This document shows positions 44,120-56,102 of a DNA stretch of 64,000 nt, in pieces. The position numbers were made by a program, and so were the translations under genes. Source of the stretch: Nansenia antarctica (taxonomy: Eukaryota > Chordata > Actinopteri > Argentiniformes > Microstomatidae); the NCBI GenBank assembly GCA_963989245.1, contig OZ022342.1:50373324-50437323 (forward strand), written 5' to 3'. Position 1 is the stretch's first letter; each line of letters starts with the position of its first letter. Under the pieces are notes generated by a model. The model was not told where the DNA came from. It worked only from the letters and a program-made list of their open reading frames with translations, and did not search any database.

Positions 44120-47100
44120 ATGGCTGCACCAGGTATGTATTCACATTTATAGCAAAAACTCCTCATTTATTATTGTTCCATTGTTGTTGGAGTGGGTTTG
44201 GTATATGCTTTTAGTTGAACTAATTATACGCTATCTAGCTAGCTTAGTACTCCACGCAGACGTGGAGCACTTTCTTTGTATCACTGATACTGTTTACCAG
44301 CATAATTTTAGTTGCTAAATGTTTACTTCGGACTTTCGGTAATAAAGATTCAGTCAGAAATCAACTAGCTGTGAACAGCTGTGAACAGCCCTCGGCTGCA
44401 TCGTCAGTCGGCCAGTCCCAGTAACGTCAGGCCTCATTCCATCACGAATGATACTTTTCCTTGGTTTAGTTTGTGTTGTTGTACTGTGCAGCTGGTACAA
44501 TACACAGTGTGATGACCTCAAAGAGATTCCTATGAGTCAGGTTGGTGTGGATAGTGTATGATCAACCTTTTTTCTCAAAATGTTCAGCTATGTGGATGTT
44601 GTCCGTGTGAATTCAAGTTCAGTAACTTGTCAAGACATTAACTTTGATATCAATCTTGCAGGTCCCAATAAGGACAACATCAGAGCTGGGTGCAAGAAAT
44701 GTGGCTACCGTAAGGATTTATTACCATTGCTTAAACTGTCCTATCCCGTCACCTTTGTTCGTATACAAATGGATTGACATTATAAAGACAGCATGGATTA
44801 TTATATTCTCTGTGTCAGATGATCTAGATTCTAGGTCATGTAATAGTGGGCCACTTCCTTCCCTTATCTTTGCTTTAGCGGGCCACTTGACGTTCGAGTG
44901 TCGGAACTTTGTGCGAGTGGATCCTCGGAAGGACATTGTTCTGGATGTGAGCAGTACCAGCAGTGAAGAGAGTACGGAGGATGAGCAGGAGGATCTTGCC
45001 AATGAAAAGCTGGGCCGTGGTAGCCAGCAGTCTAAAGGTCAGTACAATGGACTGGTGGTCCAGTTCTGCTGAATGACTATGCTCATCTATGACTGATCTA
45101 GCACTGCAAGGAGACTCGGTTATGACACTTACATGACGGAGTAGATGCTAGTCATTAACCAATCACTTAACCAGTCGCTTCCATTGACTGTGTTGCCCTC
45201 ACTTTTGGTGCTTTTCCACTACAAGGCTGACCCGGCTCGACCCAGGCTGGCCTGCTTCTTTGGCGCTTTTCCATTTGTCGGCCTGGGTCGGGTCGGTTCT
45301 TTAGCTACCCTTCGTGAGCAGGAACCATAGGGCCGAAGGGTACCTTTTTGCCAGGCTGCGTGTGACGTGTGACGCTGCACACCGTTGATTGGTCAATGGA
45401 AATCGTCATCCCATGTTCATAGATTTCATCACTAACCGCCATTTTTAAATACCACAACAGATTTCGCTCTAGGAAAATGTCACTTACTGTTTCTGTAATA
45501 ACGTATTAATAAAGATTTGAATTTGTATTATCTTAGTTTAATGTCATTTCAATGCATCATATAACTTTTATTTACAACTAGCATAACAAAAAAATCGCTA
45601 TTATGGCGATGTGCTGTGCCTATGCTGTTCCTCAGTCCAGCGCTTCATCATCCCCCTTCTAAAACTGCCATCTCCCCTTTCCATCCCTTATGTCATTTTA
45701 TCAATGAACATTGTATTAATGTTATTTCAACATTTAAGTCTCTTTCACACATAGTTCCCTGTAACTTCAATGGAATCCCAAGCTGTGCCGTCCAAGCATT
45801 TTCGCCGTTCACTCATGAGTCAAATGCCGGTAGATTCGCGTCTTGTTGGCGTTTCCCTGGTTGCGGGATCTAAACTACTAGAACTGAAATCGGCAGGTAA
45901 CAGGCACGTAACATCCATATGCTGTATATATAAATAAATATATTTGACTACCAGCAAGACACCGGAGCACTCTATAAACGCGGAGATTGTATGAGCCCCG
46001 CGTCAGTCAGCCTTTTCGTAGAAATACATCGCTTCCCAATCCCTGGTTGCGAGATCTAAACTACAAATCTACTAGAACTGAAAGCGGCAAGTAGGCTAAC
46101 AGGCACGTAACATCCATATGCTGTATAAATTAGGGATGTCCCGATCCCATTTTTTCACTACCGATACCGATACCTGGGCTTCAGGTATCTGCGATACCGA
46201 TATCAATCCGATATTTGTATTTATTGTTTTACTCCTGAATAATAACAAATACTTCCCCAGTATATAGTCCACAACAACAGTTGGCTATTAAAGACTGCCA
46301 GCCTTTATTCAAGCAACAAAAACAGTACTCTGCAGTACTCAGTGACTAACTGGTTTAAAGTTAAAACTATTTAAACTGCAGCATTCAGCATTGTAAAAAA
46401 AAAAGAGTTACTGTCTGATTTCTAGTTTTAGTGCCTTCATGTTTTTATTCTATTTATCTTCTCTTACAAATGGCAAATCAATTATAGCACCCTTTTTAAA
46501 AGTGTAGCCTAGTGACGCTGCTGGTGAGACCAGAAACCAGTCCCAGAATCAAAGGGCTGTATGTAAAACAATATCTGCTTTTCGTGTTTTTCATAACAGG
46601 CAACTTGGAAGTTTTAAAGTACCACTCGATATAATATACAACAGTTTAACGATCACTAAATACTTATAATCTGTGGGTTGGATTCACTGTTGCCAGAGGC
46701 TAAAGGTAAGTGATACCTGGCTTGTAAACATAGTGTAGCAACCCTGTTCATTAATGTTCATTAATGCTTGAGTTCATGTTCATGTTCGCACTGTTACTGT
46801 GTTGTGTGCCAATGCACCCCTGTGATTGGTGGAGGTCACGGGGGGGGGCGGGTGCTGTGTGTGTGGTTGAGACCGTTGGGAGAGAGAGCTCCGGTGAACT
46901 AAGAAAGTTGTGTATGAGATAGTTTACAATTAAACGCACAGATTACATGAGAGAAGCTATCTGTCATTATTTCAACCACTGTCCAAGTGGGGACATTACA
47001 ATACTTTCGTTTTAGCACGAAACGTTAGCCGCTAGCAGCGTTTTTAGCAGTCACCATTCTTGAGCAAAACATTGATACAAACAAACATTCAAATACTCGT

Positions 47101-48556
47101 GTCGTCTTGATTTTTTTTCCGATTTCAATGTATGATGCATCATTTGAAAGCTTACCATCTGTAGTTTCAGACTATGTAAACAAACGAAAAATTACGTAAG
47201 CAAATGGTTTATGATTTCACCAGCTAGCATCATGACATTGTCAGACTCATTACACACTGGTAGCTACTAACCAACTCTCATGCCCGTGACCACTGACTAC
47301 TACTGTTGTCATCACGTGAGTGACACGCCGGATCGCGAGCCCCAGATCGGTGCCTATTTTTTTTCTGGTGCGATCTGCGATCCAGCATTCTGGACCGATA
47401 TCGCGCCGATATCCGCGATCTTTATTTATGGAAGTGTCCGGTTGCTGGAGGAACCAGGACGCCGGCTACACTGCACAGTTTAGCCCGAAATAGAGAGAGT
47501 GCTTTACACCCCCAGAAGATATGCTTTTAACCGTAAACTCAATGAACCTGGAGTTCACCCGCTGCTGCTCGCAGCACCGCGCCAGCTGGATGAAACTCCC
47601 GTTGACAGCGGGGGGAGAGAAACGTTTTAACAGGGAATTCGCTCCGCGCTGTGTCGACCGTGATAGGAGTGTAGTATCGACACCATTCAAATGGTTTTGG
47701 ATTCCCTGTCCTCTCCCCTATCCGGACACGTTTTAATTGTTATCCTAACCCACGGTAAACCACAGTTATTAACCCGCAAAGGGTGCCTCCGGGTACCGTG
47801 TTTGTCCTTGAATAACACGGCACACAATGATACTACAGTTCATAAAGCAGACAAGTGAAGGCAGTGGTTTTAAGGGTTCAAAAAACATGACTTTATTATG
47901 TGTACATAGCTTCCTCTCTCTCTTTCTCTCCAAAAAACCACGGTTAATAATATACCACATGCCGAGGAAAAAGTATACGATAGCTTCAAGTTCCTCCATG
48001 TTGCTATTGTTGTGGCTGTGTTGTGTCTCGTGAAAATATACGTCACCACCATGGCTCGCTTTTATGACGCGTAACTCCGCCTACTATCTCCTACTCCTCC
48101 TACTCGTTCCTGGTCTCTTGTGTATAGTGGAAAACCAGAACCGGCCGATAGTGGAAAAGCGCCATTTCACTAAAGAGATTTCTGTCCTGACTGTTTTGTT
48201 TTTCATTTGTCATAGGTTCCCAGGATGATGCTAAAAAAGAAAAACACAAAAAGAAGAAAAGTAAAGACAGAAAATCAAGAAAGAGGTATTTGTTTTTTAG
48301 TCTTAAAGTCATTGGATGTTCCTGAGACTGCAGTAGGAGGCTAACGTTTATTGCAATATCATTTTGCTGTGTTTCATGCAGGTCCTTTTCCTCAAGTGAT
48401 GAAGAGGAGAGCAAGAAGAGAAAAAAACATAAGAGCCACAAGAAAAAAGACAAAAAGGAAAAGAAAGAACATGGGAAAAGTCACAAGAAGAAGCAGAAAA
48501 AGAAACACGAATCTTCCTCATCTGACAGCTCCAGTGGTTCCTCAGACACTGATTGA
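44120..48556 (+). CDS. srek1ip1: SREK1-interacting protein 1 (p18 splicing regulator)
   Basis: Five coding exons: 44120-44132, 44662-44709, 44879-45037, 48216-48285, 48382-48556. They join to 154 codons (human about 155), starting MAAPGPNKDNIRAG and ending SSSGSSDTD. Residues 15-28 form a CCHC zinc knuckle (C15, C18, H23, C28), split by intron 2 between Tyr20 and Pro21. An acidic Ser-rich stretch follows (about 43-62), then a Lys/Ser/His-rich tail from residue 78. In the family it binds the SR-related protein SREK1 and may influence splicing in the nucleus. The start was chosen because exon 1 ends CAG then GTATGT in the right phase and reads MAAPG, like human MAVPG. Most of intron 3 is a repetitive element. 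Confidence 0.95.
45855..46130. repeat. Direct duplication inside the intron 3 element
   Basis: Copies at 45855-45934 and 46041-46130 share CCCTGGTTGCGGGATCTAAA, CTAGAACTGAAA and CAGGCACGTAACATCCATAT. The second has a 9-bp and a few smaller insertions. Confidence 0.85.
46131..47440. mobile_element. hAT-like fragment nested in the intron 3 element
   Basis: It starts TAGGGATGTCCCGATCCCAT followed by repeated CCGATACCGATA motifs, the usual left end of a fish hAT group. A related GATCGGTGCC and CCGATATCGCGCC region lies at 47344-47420, but no matching TAGGGATG terminus follows, so the right boundary is uncertain. Confidence 0.4.
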
Positions 48557-48687
48557 GGAGATCAACCATTTAGGACCAGATTTATTAACAGTTTGCACCT
48601 GTTTTAATATTCCTTTTACATTCATTTGTATAGCCTTTTACACAGTATTCCCTCTGAGAAGTAATAGTTGTAAAGGTGCAAACTCTT

Positions 48688-48693
48688 AATAAA
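48688..48693 (+). terminator. Poly(A) signal of SREK1IP1
   Basis: AATAAA 132 nt past the stop. Further AATAAA copies at 48985 and 49281 could serve longer transcripts. Confidence 0.65.
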
Positions 48694-49604
48694 GTCTGTC
48701 TGTGATGTCTGATTTTTTTTGTAACAGAAGGACCATTCATGAACCTCCCTCTGCTCTCAAGAGTACAATTAATCAATATACTCAAATGTACTGTTACTGC
48801 GACTATGACATCGCTGAAAAGTGTTTTGAGCCATTTGTTATTGAAAGAAATTGTTTATCAATGCTTCGAGTCACCGAAGGGCAAAGGCAGATTTACAAAA
48901 GAAATTCCCTCTGTATTTTTTCACTTTTTGGGGAAATGGGTGTCTAGCCTCCTGAATCATGTCAACTGTTTTGTTTAAAACTGTAATAAAAAATGACATT
49001 CCTATGTGTGATGTCTCTGCTCTCCAGTATGTATTTGAAATGTTAGTAGTTAATAGTTTCATTTAATTAATAGTGATTCACACAAATGTACCATTTATTT
49101 TGTGCATAAGTGATAATTATCCATCAGTTTGTCCAATGCATAGGAATTGGAGTGTGGTTTAACAAAACTTTATTTTGACACAATAGAAATCGGCACACTG
49201 GTACCCATTACCTCTGTATCTTCATATGCAATTACATTTTAATTGTAATGTTCCTGCAAAACTATTCTCTAACCAGCAACAATAAAGCATATCTGGATGG
49301 ATTTCCAAAGAGCACCTGTCTGCATTCAACACTGAGCTAGCTAAGATGATGAGCTTGGACTGGTGAAAGCCACACAGTCATTTTCCTCTTCTGCCTATCC
49401 ATGTACCGGTAAGTGTTAGATCAGGTTCAGTTATCATATTATAAGGGTTGTGTGATATTATCAAGGAAGAAAATATGTATTGTTTGAGCACGAGCTGGTT
49501 CACACCCATACTACAGGGGGCGATATTCACTATGAGCATTTTCCAAGCCCGCCAATTGGTGTACGGACGGAGGCCGAGGGGTAGTTGCGAGGAAGTCTGT
49601 GACA
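48694..49604 (+). other. SREK1IP1 - PPWD1 spacer
   Basis: About 0.9 kb holding extra AATAAA sites and the PPWD1 promoter and 5'UTR. I find no CENPK exon, although CENPK adjoins PPWD1 in mammals. Confidence 0.6.
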
Positions 49605-52600
49605 ATGGCGGCGACCACAGATAGCGCTGATCTTAAACGAAAACATGACGATAAAGAGGGTGAAACTGGAGATGGAGATGGAGAAGAAGAAGAATGGGTC
49701 GGGCCCATGCCAAGCGAAGCTACACAAACAAAGAAAAGAAAAGGTAGTAGTCTTTATTGCGTTTAAATTGATCAGACAATCAACCATACAGCACGTCAGC
49801 GTGCCACGACTTGAGGGGGTCAACAATGTATTAACACAATGATCGTGTGCTTTGTTTTTCCTCAGTACTGGAATATGAACGCGTTTATTTGGACAACTTG
49901 CCATCAGCTGCCATGTATGAACGAAGCTACATGCACAGGGATGTTATCACGCAGATGGTCTGTTCCAAGTAAGTATACAAGTCTTTCAAGTGTATGGCTT
50001 GCAATGTAAAGTAAACTTTTTGTTTCTTACACGAGTGTTTACTTCTGGTTAAATTAATTTGTGCTTCACTTTTGTGTAACACACCCACGCACACACACAC
50101 CCACGCACACACACAACAACATTTTCCATATGTACAAAATGTCTCCAGTCTTCTGTCCAACGTGAGTTTTATCCTTCAGGACAGACTTCATCATCACAGC
50201 CAGTCAGGATGGCCATGTCAAGTTTTGGAAGAAGAGAGAGGATCATGGGGTCGAGTTTGTCAAACACTTCCGCAGTCATTTGGGTATGAATTTATTTATT
50301 AATTCAAATGACATCACACACATAGAATCATGAATGTTGTTTTAACAATAAAGGTCACTTGTGGAAAAAGTGGACTGTCTTAAATTATTTCGATCTCTAC
50401 TGCAGGTGTGATTGAGTGTATTTCCGTCAGTGTTGATGGAGCTCTATTCTGCTCTGTGGGGGATGACCAGGCCATGAAAGTGTTTGATGTTGTCAATTTT
50501 GACATGATCAACATGCTGAAGTTGGGGTGAGTTTGCTTCATATACTTCATGGTTTGTAGAGGTGGAAGTTAGAAATTCAATGTGCTGATTGTCTGCTGAG
50601 ACATCAGAAACCCAATTTCTTTTATCCAAATCTGTTGAATGTAATTCCCTTTGTAAAAAAAACAAACTGCAAACTGCATATTGACTTTTCCTCTCTGTTC
50701 TGTCTCTTGTGTAGCTTTCACCCAGGCCAGTGTGAATGGATCTACAATCCAGGTGATGCCATCTCAACAGTGGCCTGCTCAGAGAAATCCACAGGGAAGA
50801 TCTTTGTTTATGACGGACGGGGGAGCAACGAACCGTTCCACATCTTTGACAAGATGCACGCCTCTCCGCTGTCCCAGATCCGCCTGAATCCCAGATATCG
50901 GGTCATTGTGTCTGCGGACAAGGCCGGAATGCTAGAGTACTGGACCGGCCTTCCCAACGAATTCAAATTTCCCAGGCACGTGGACTGGGAGTACAAAACG
51001 GACACAGACTTGTATGAATTTGCTAAAAACAAAACCTATCCTACCAGCCTGGCCTTCTCTCACGACGGCAAGAAAATGGCCACCATTGCCACTGACCGGA
51101 AAGTGAGGATTTTCCGCTTCCTGGCCGGGAAACTGATGAGGGTGTTTGATGAATCATTAACAGTAAGTTCCAACTGGTCTTTTTTGCACAGCAACACCAC
51201 ACCTGTGGGTTGCTTCAGAGCTGCTACGTGTCCGTATGGCACTCACCTAGGTGACGTACGGCCGCCATTTTGTGCCAGCACGCTCACTACACTGTTTCTG
51301 TATGGTAGATGTTCACAGAACTGCAGCAGATGAGACAGCAGCTGCCAGACATGGAGTTCGGGAGGAGGATGGCGGTGGAGAGGGAGCTGGAGAAGGTGGA
51401 CGGTATCCGGTTGACCAACATCATCTTTGACGAGACGGGCCACTTCGTCCTCTACGGCACCATGCTGGGCATTAAGGTCATCAACGTGGAGACCAACAGG
51501 TAACCTTGTGGACCTCAGAACTGGCCAACCACCATGGCCTACCTGTTTCACCACATCACTGTCCATGACTGAGAGGGGCATGCACAAGGAGTGCACACAA
51601 AGTCAGTCATAACAAAGCAATTTATTTTATAACAAACAACAGTTTTAGGATCACTAAATACTTCTAATTTGTCAGGGAGTGCAGACATTTGCTCCAGCCC
51701 AGCAAAAAAACTAAACAAAACAAATGAAAAACAAATCAACTTATGGTCATATGAGAGTGAAGAGAACAGATGGGTGGTCATACTGTATATGTATTCGTGT
51801 GTTACATTTAGTCTTAACGTGTCGTCTCAGGTGTGTGCGGATCTTGGGGAAGCTGGAGAACATCCGCGTGGTCAAGCTGTGCCTGTTCCAGGGCTGCGCC
51901 AAGGTCAACCAGACGGCCCCCACCATCGAGATGAAGGCGTCCGATAACCCCGCCCTGCAGAACTTGCAGTCCGACCCCACGGTCTTCTGCACCGCGTTCA
52001 AGAAGAACCGCTTCTACATGGTGAGACGGCGCCGCCTGATATCGCTGCTACCACGGTTGTAGCACACAATGGCGTTTTTTCTCCTGTTTCCTGGATACAG
52101 AATGCAGGTGGTGGGAGAATAGAAAGAATGTCCACTTTCACCACCGTAGGATGGTAGGAACATTGGTGTGGAACAATGTGCCTCATTTATATTGTGGTTC
52201 TCTGTGGCTGTTGGTAGAGCATGGCACTAACAAGGCTTAGACCGTGGGTTTGAATCCCGCTGGGACCATATATACTGAAAGATGTACTCACTGCAATGTA
52301 AGCCGCTTTAGATAAAAGCATCAGCTAAATGGCATATGTATTATTATATATATTATATTTAGTGCTACCTTAGCATTCTTCCCCCCCCCCCAAAAAAAAA
52401 ATGGTTCCCTTTGTTTTTCCAGTTCTCAAAGAGGGAGCCAGAGGACACTAAGAACGCTGACTCAGACAGGGACATCTTCAACGAGAAGCCCTCCAAGGAG
52501 GAAGTGATGGCTGCCACGCAGGCGGAAGGGCCCAAGAGGATCTCAGACAGCGCCATCATCCACACCACCATGGGAGACATCCACATCAAACTCTTCCCTG

Positions 52601-53566
52601 TCGAGTAGGTTCCCACCGAGACTCCCCAGTTGATACATCCACCATGCAATGAACAAATATCCTAACCTTTTTTTGTTGATGGGCAGCGTTTTCTTTTTGT
52701 TGTTCTTTCCTTTACCTCTGTGTTATCATAATTTCATAATAATTGATCATCTGTTAATAATGGCTTTTCAATGTCTCTCAGGTGTCCTAAAACAGTGGAG
52801 AACTTCTGCGTGCACAGCAGGAACGGTTACTTCAACGGCCACATATTTCACAGGGTTATCAAGGTAGGATGTTTCAGCAGCGCTCTTGTGAACTCATGTC
52901 AAAGTGAAAACATTATACACAGATATTGTTTTAATGATTTATAAATGGAAGTGTTAAAGCGTTGACGGGCCTACTTCCCCACACATACCATCACATGATG
53001 TCCTTCTCATGTCTGACTGAGCCTGGTGTGTCCTCTCTGCCCAGGGCTTCATGATCCAGACCGGGGACCCCACGGGCACAGGGATGGGTGGTGAAAGCAT
53101 CTGGGGAGGAGAGTTTGAGGACGAGTTCCACGCCACGCTGAGGCACGACCGGCCCTACACCCTCAGTATGGCCAACGGAGGCCCCGGAACCAACGGATCC
53201 CAGTTCTTCATCACCGTCGTACCCACGGTAACGGGTCTCTTGATACTGTCATTAACACCGGTGTGGTGTTCCTTCGGTTCCAACTGTCTGTGCAAAAAGC
53301 CAATTTCTATTTGTTTTGGTTGGCTTGTTACTCAAAACATTCTATGACACTCAGATGTTATTTGTGAATCAATCTCTACACTGCTGTCAGTTACTGACGT
53401 CTCTCCTCGCTCGTGTTCACAGCCCTGGCTGGACAACAAGCACACAGTCTTTGGAAGAAGTGCAAAAGGAATGGAGGTCGTCCAGAGGATCTCCAACGTC
53501 AAAGTCAACCCCAAAACTGACAAACCTTACGAAGACATCAGCATCATCAACATCACAATCAAGTGA
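49605..53566 (+). CDS. ppwd1: Peptidylprolyl isomerase domain and WD repeat protein 1
   Basis: Eleven coding exons: 49605-49743, 49866-49968, 50180-50283, 50406-50526, 50715-51162, 51309-51499, 51831-52020, 52423-52604, 52782-52863, 53045-53227, 53423-53566. They give 628 codons (human 646). The N-terminus is acidic and Lys-rich (MAATTDSADLKRKHDD). WD-type beta-propeller repeats cover about 85-420, with motifs such as TASQDGHVKFWKK, CSVGDDQAMKVFD and IATDRKVRIFRF. A cyclophilin domain fills about 470-628. Its catalytic residues are kept: Arg517, Phe522 and Gln525 in FHRVIKGFMIQTGDP, and Trp583 in PWLDNKHTVFGR, so the isomerase should be active. In the family it joins late spliceosomes in the nucleus. 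Human PPWD1 has a longer N-terminus; the ATG used here is the first one in a good context, directly after GTCTGTGACA. It lies tail to tail with TRIM23. Confidence 0.96.
52195..52345 (+). mobile_element. tRNA-derived SINE, copy 1
   Basis: A tRNA-like head with A box (GTGGCTGTTGGTAGAGCATG) and B box (GGGTTTGAATCCC) is followed by GGGACCATATATACTGAAA and an L2-type tail, CGCTTTAGATAAAAGCATCA then GCTAAATGGCAT. It lies in PPWD1 intron 7 in sense orientation. A second copy is at 59914. Confidence 0.88.
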
Positions 53567-56102
53567 TTGGTCCCTCACCATACTGTCATGTACAAGTACC
53601 ATTTTTTACGAAGTAAAATGAGCTATTCAATGAGGCTGTGTGACATTATTGTGTGTATTTGGAAACTTTGTTGACAGAAAGAAATCTGATCACACAATGT
53701 CCCCAGATGTTTCAGTTTTTTATTTATATTTTGTATTTATTAGCATCACATTAATTATGAATGATTTACAAAAGCCATATCAAGTCCACGAATAACAAAT
53801 GTGTGGCTGTGCCCTGTGCTTCTAAATGTTTAAAAAAAATCACATCAGAAATGGAAGATTCACAAATTGAGAGAACTTTTAAGAATGGTGGAAAGGCTTC
53901 TTAACACATGCATTTTTTACATAAATACAAGTAGTAAACATTACATAGCAATGAGGAAAGTTAATTCAAACCAAAGGATGGTTCCTCTATACAATGGCAT
54001 TAGAGGACTTAAAGGTGAGGGGTTAATGATTGAGTTTCTAGTTTCTATGATTGAGTACAAGTTTCACAATGTAGTATGTTACTAAGGATGGGGTATGGAA
54101 CAATTCATAAGCGCTCCACATAGCTAAAACAGAAGACCTAAAAGACAGACGGTTGTCACAATTCTCAACGATAAAAATGTTTTTGCAATGAGTTCAAACC
54201 TGGAGTCCTATAACCAACAGCAGATATTTTCTCCATTTTGTTCCAAATGAAGTCAGACATACTGAAGCAGCAGACGTGCATAAAATGCATCCTGCATGCA
54301 AGACTCTCCCCAAAACAGGAGGCATAACCAACGCATATAAACACTTCATACATTTTCCCACAACAGCTACAATATCGCAACAAAGTAAGTTCCCATCAAC
54401 TGGAAGTTAATCCACGCCCCAACATAAATAGGTTTTTCAGTAAACTCTTTTTTTTGTAACACTTTCCAACCAAGGCAAAGTTAACAGATCAGCCCAGACC
54501 TTAACGGGGCGTGACGCTTTTAGATCAGCGGCAGCATTAAATAAATCATAATAAGCAACTCAAAAAGCACAACTACATGAAACCCAAACATGTTGGATAG
54601 ACCCCATGAATTCCTATTGCTTGTATAAGACATCGAGGCAGTGCAAGAGGAAAGCCAAATTAAGGACATTGGACCATTAAGATTTAAGATGTAACATTTA
54701 TGTGTATAGCCTTGTTGAGTAGACAGTTGTAACCAGCTAGAAGCAAATCCTGTTGAGGATAAACTGCTATGTTTTGGACCATGCACATTACTCAGGAAGT
54801 AGACCTCTGCTTCTTGTTGGTTTTAGAGAGAAACCATATCTGATCCTGAGTGATACACACTTAGATGGTGCAGAGTTAGCACAATGCCTTTTCTGTCCAA
54901 CTCCATTGAACAGCAGATAAGACAAGGTATTGGGTACTCATACCTTGCAAACAACTTCACAGAATGCACTGGTTATGGATTTGTATTGGTTATAGACTGA
55001 TGCCGTAAAGATGGTATTAATCATGAGTGACATGATTATACAGGAACACGGGTACAATTCACTGTGTCTGAGCAGAAGGGGTGCGCTACCTCCTCATAAT
55101 ATTCAATAACAGTTGACAAGAGTGACATACTGTAGTCAGATAAACCTTACAGGGAAAAGAGCAGTGTGTCAGATAAAATAATCTGCAACACGTTGTTAGG
55201 CCATGAAATGGCTACTCAGAAGCTTCCTCAGGTACATTAGGCAAGATGGGAAATGTAGTTTAAGGTGCATTCACGACCAACTCGGAACCTCAAGTGATTT
55301 TGTGATCAGAAACGGCTATATTTGTCCAGTTATAGCCACTTTTACATTTTGTACGTTTGTAACTCTCATGCATGAAAACAAACTTCTGTGTGTATTCAAC
55401 AGCATAGGCTTTCACGGTTGTTACATTTCCATTTCACATTAGCATAAGCTTCTGAAAATCCTGCCATGCTCGCGGTTACTTTCTTGTTGACGTCAGAGAA
55501 CTACGTAAATTCCATTCTCGAGAATGATACCTGAGTTTCCCCCTTGTAATCATGACATGAGGGCCGTTCAAATAGATTTTCCCCCACTCGGGTGTTTGTG
55601 TTTCCGACTTGTCATGAATGCACCGATATAAGCATGTTAGTAGGCTTGAAGGAATCCATATGATCTGGCCACATGTGTTGCAACAACAGAGCACAAAGCA
55701 TTCGGACTAATGATGGATTCACTCGTGTGGGTTAGAAGCTTATTAACACGTTAAGGTTTGAGGATGGGGTGGGTGGGTGTGTCTGGGGTTGGGCTGGTGC
55801 TGCATCCCAATTGTCTAAAGTGGCCTCCTCTACTTGTCTCTACCAAGACCTGCTGTCACCTGTCCAGTGTTTCCACATCAGTGCAGACAAAGGAAAGGAG
55901 GTGAGGAACCTCTTCAGACTAAGAAGATGCACACTTGATAAAGATAGTCAGTCCTTAGGGAAGGGAGGGAGGGAGGGAGGCTTAGGCCACATCAAGAACA
56001 CCTGCTTATATGTAGGTTAGGGTTAGGAGTGTGTGTGTGTGTGTGTGTGTGTGTGTCTTGGGAGGATGGGTTATCATCAGGGAAGAGAGAAGGCGGCGGT
56101 AT
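53567..56102 (-). other. PPWD1-TRIM23 convergent interval (probable TRIM23 3'UTR)
   Basis: 2.5 kb between two convergent stops. On minus, AATAAA motifs occur at 53719-53724 and 53736-53741, so TRIM23 could carry a 3'UTR of about 2.4 kb ending about 150 bp from the PPWD1 stop. A short GT repeat lies at about 56.03-56.06 kb. No ORF looks like a gene. Confidence 0.5.
53612..53617 (+). terminator. Possible poly(A) signal of PPWD1 (AGTAAA variant)
   Basis: No AATAAA follows the stop closely. AGTAAA, a known weaker variant, lies 46 nt downstream, which would give a very short 3'UTR. Confidence 0.35.

Larger units (their letters stand above)
45207..48163. mobile_element. Inverted-repeat DNA element filling SREK1IP1 intron 3
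   Basis: Left end GGTGCTTTTCCACTA (45207) matches, inverted, the right end TAGTGGAAAAGCGCC (48163) with one mismatch. A second related pair lies just inside (GCGCTTTTCCAT near 45262 and ATAGTGGAAAACCAG near 48124). The left inner part is rich in GGCTCGACCC and GGCCTGGGTCGGGTCGG. Similar termini are common in fish non-autonomous transposons, but I cannot assign the superfamily. It spans 2.96 kb of a 3.18-kb intron. No transposase is visible. An internal hAT-like piece begins at 46131. Confidence 0.6.
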
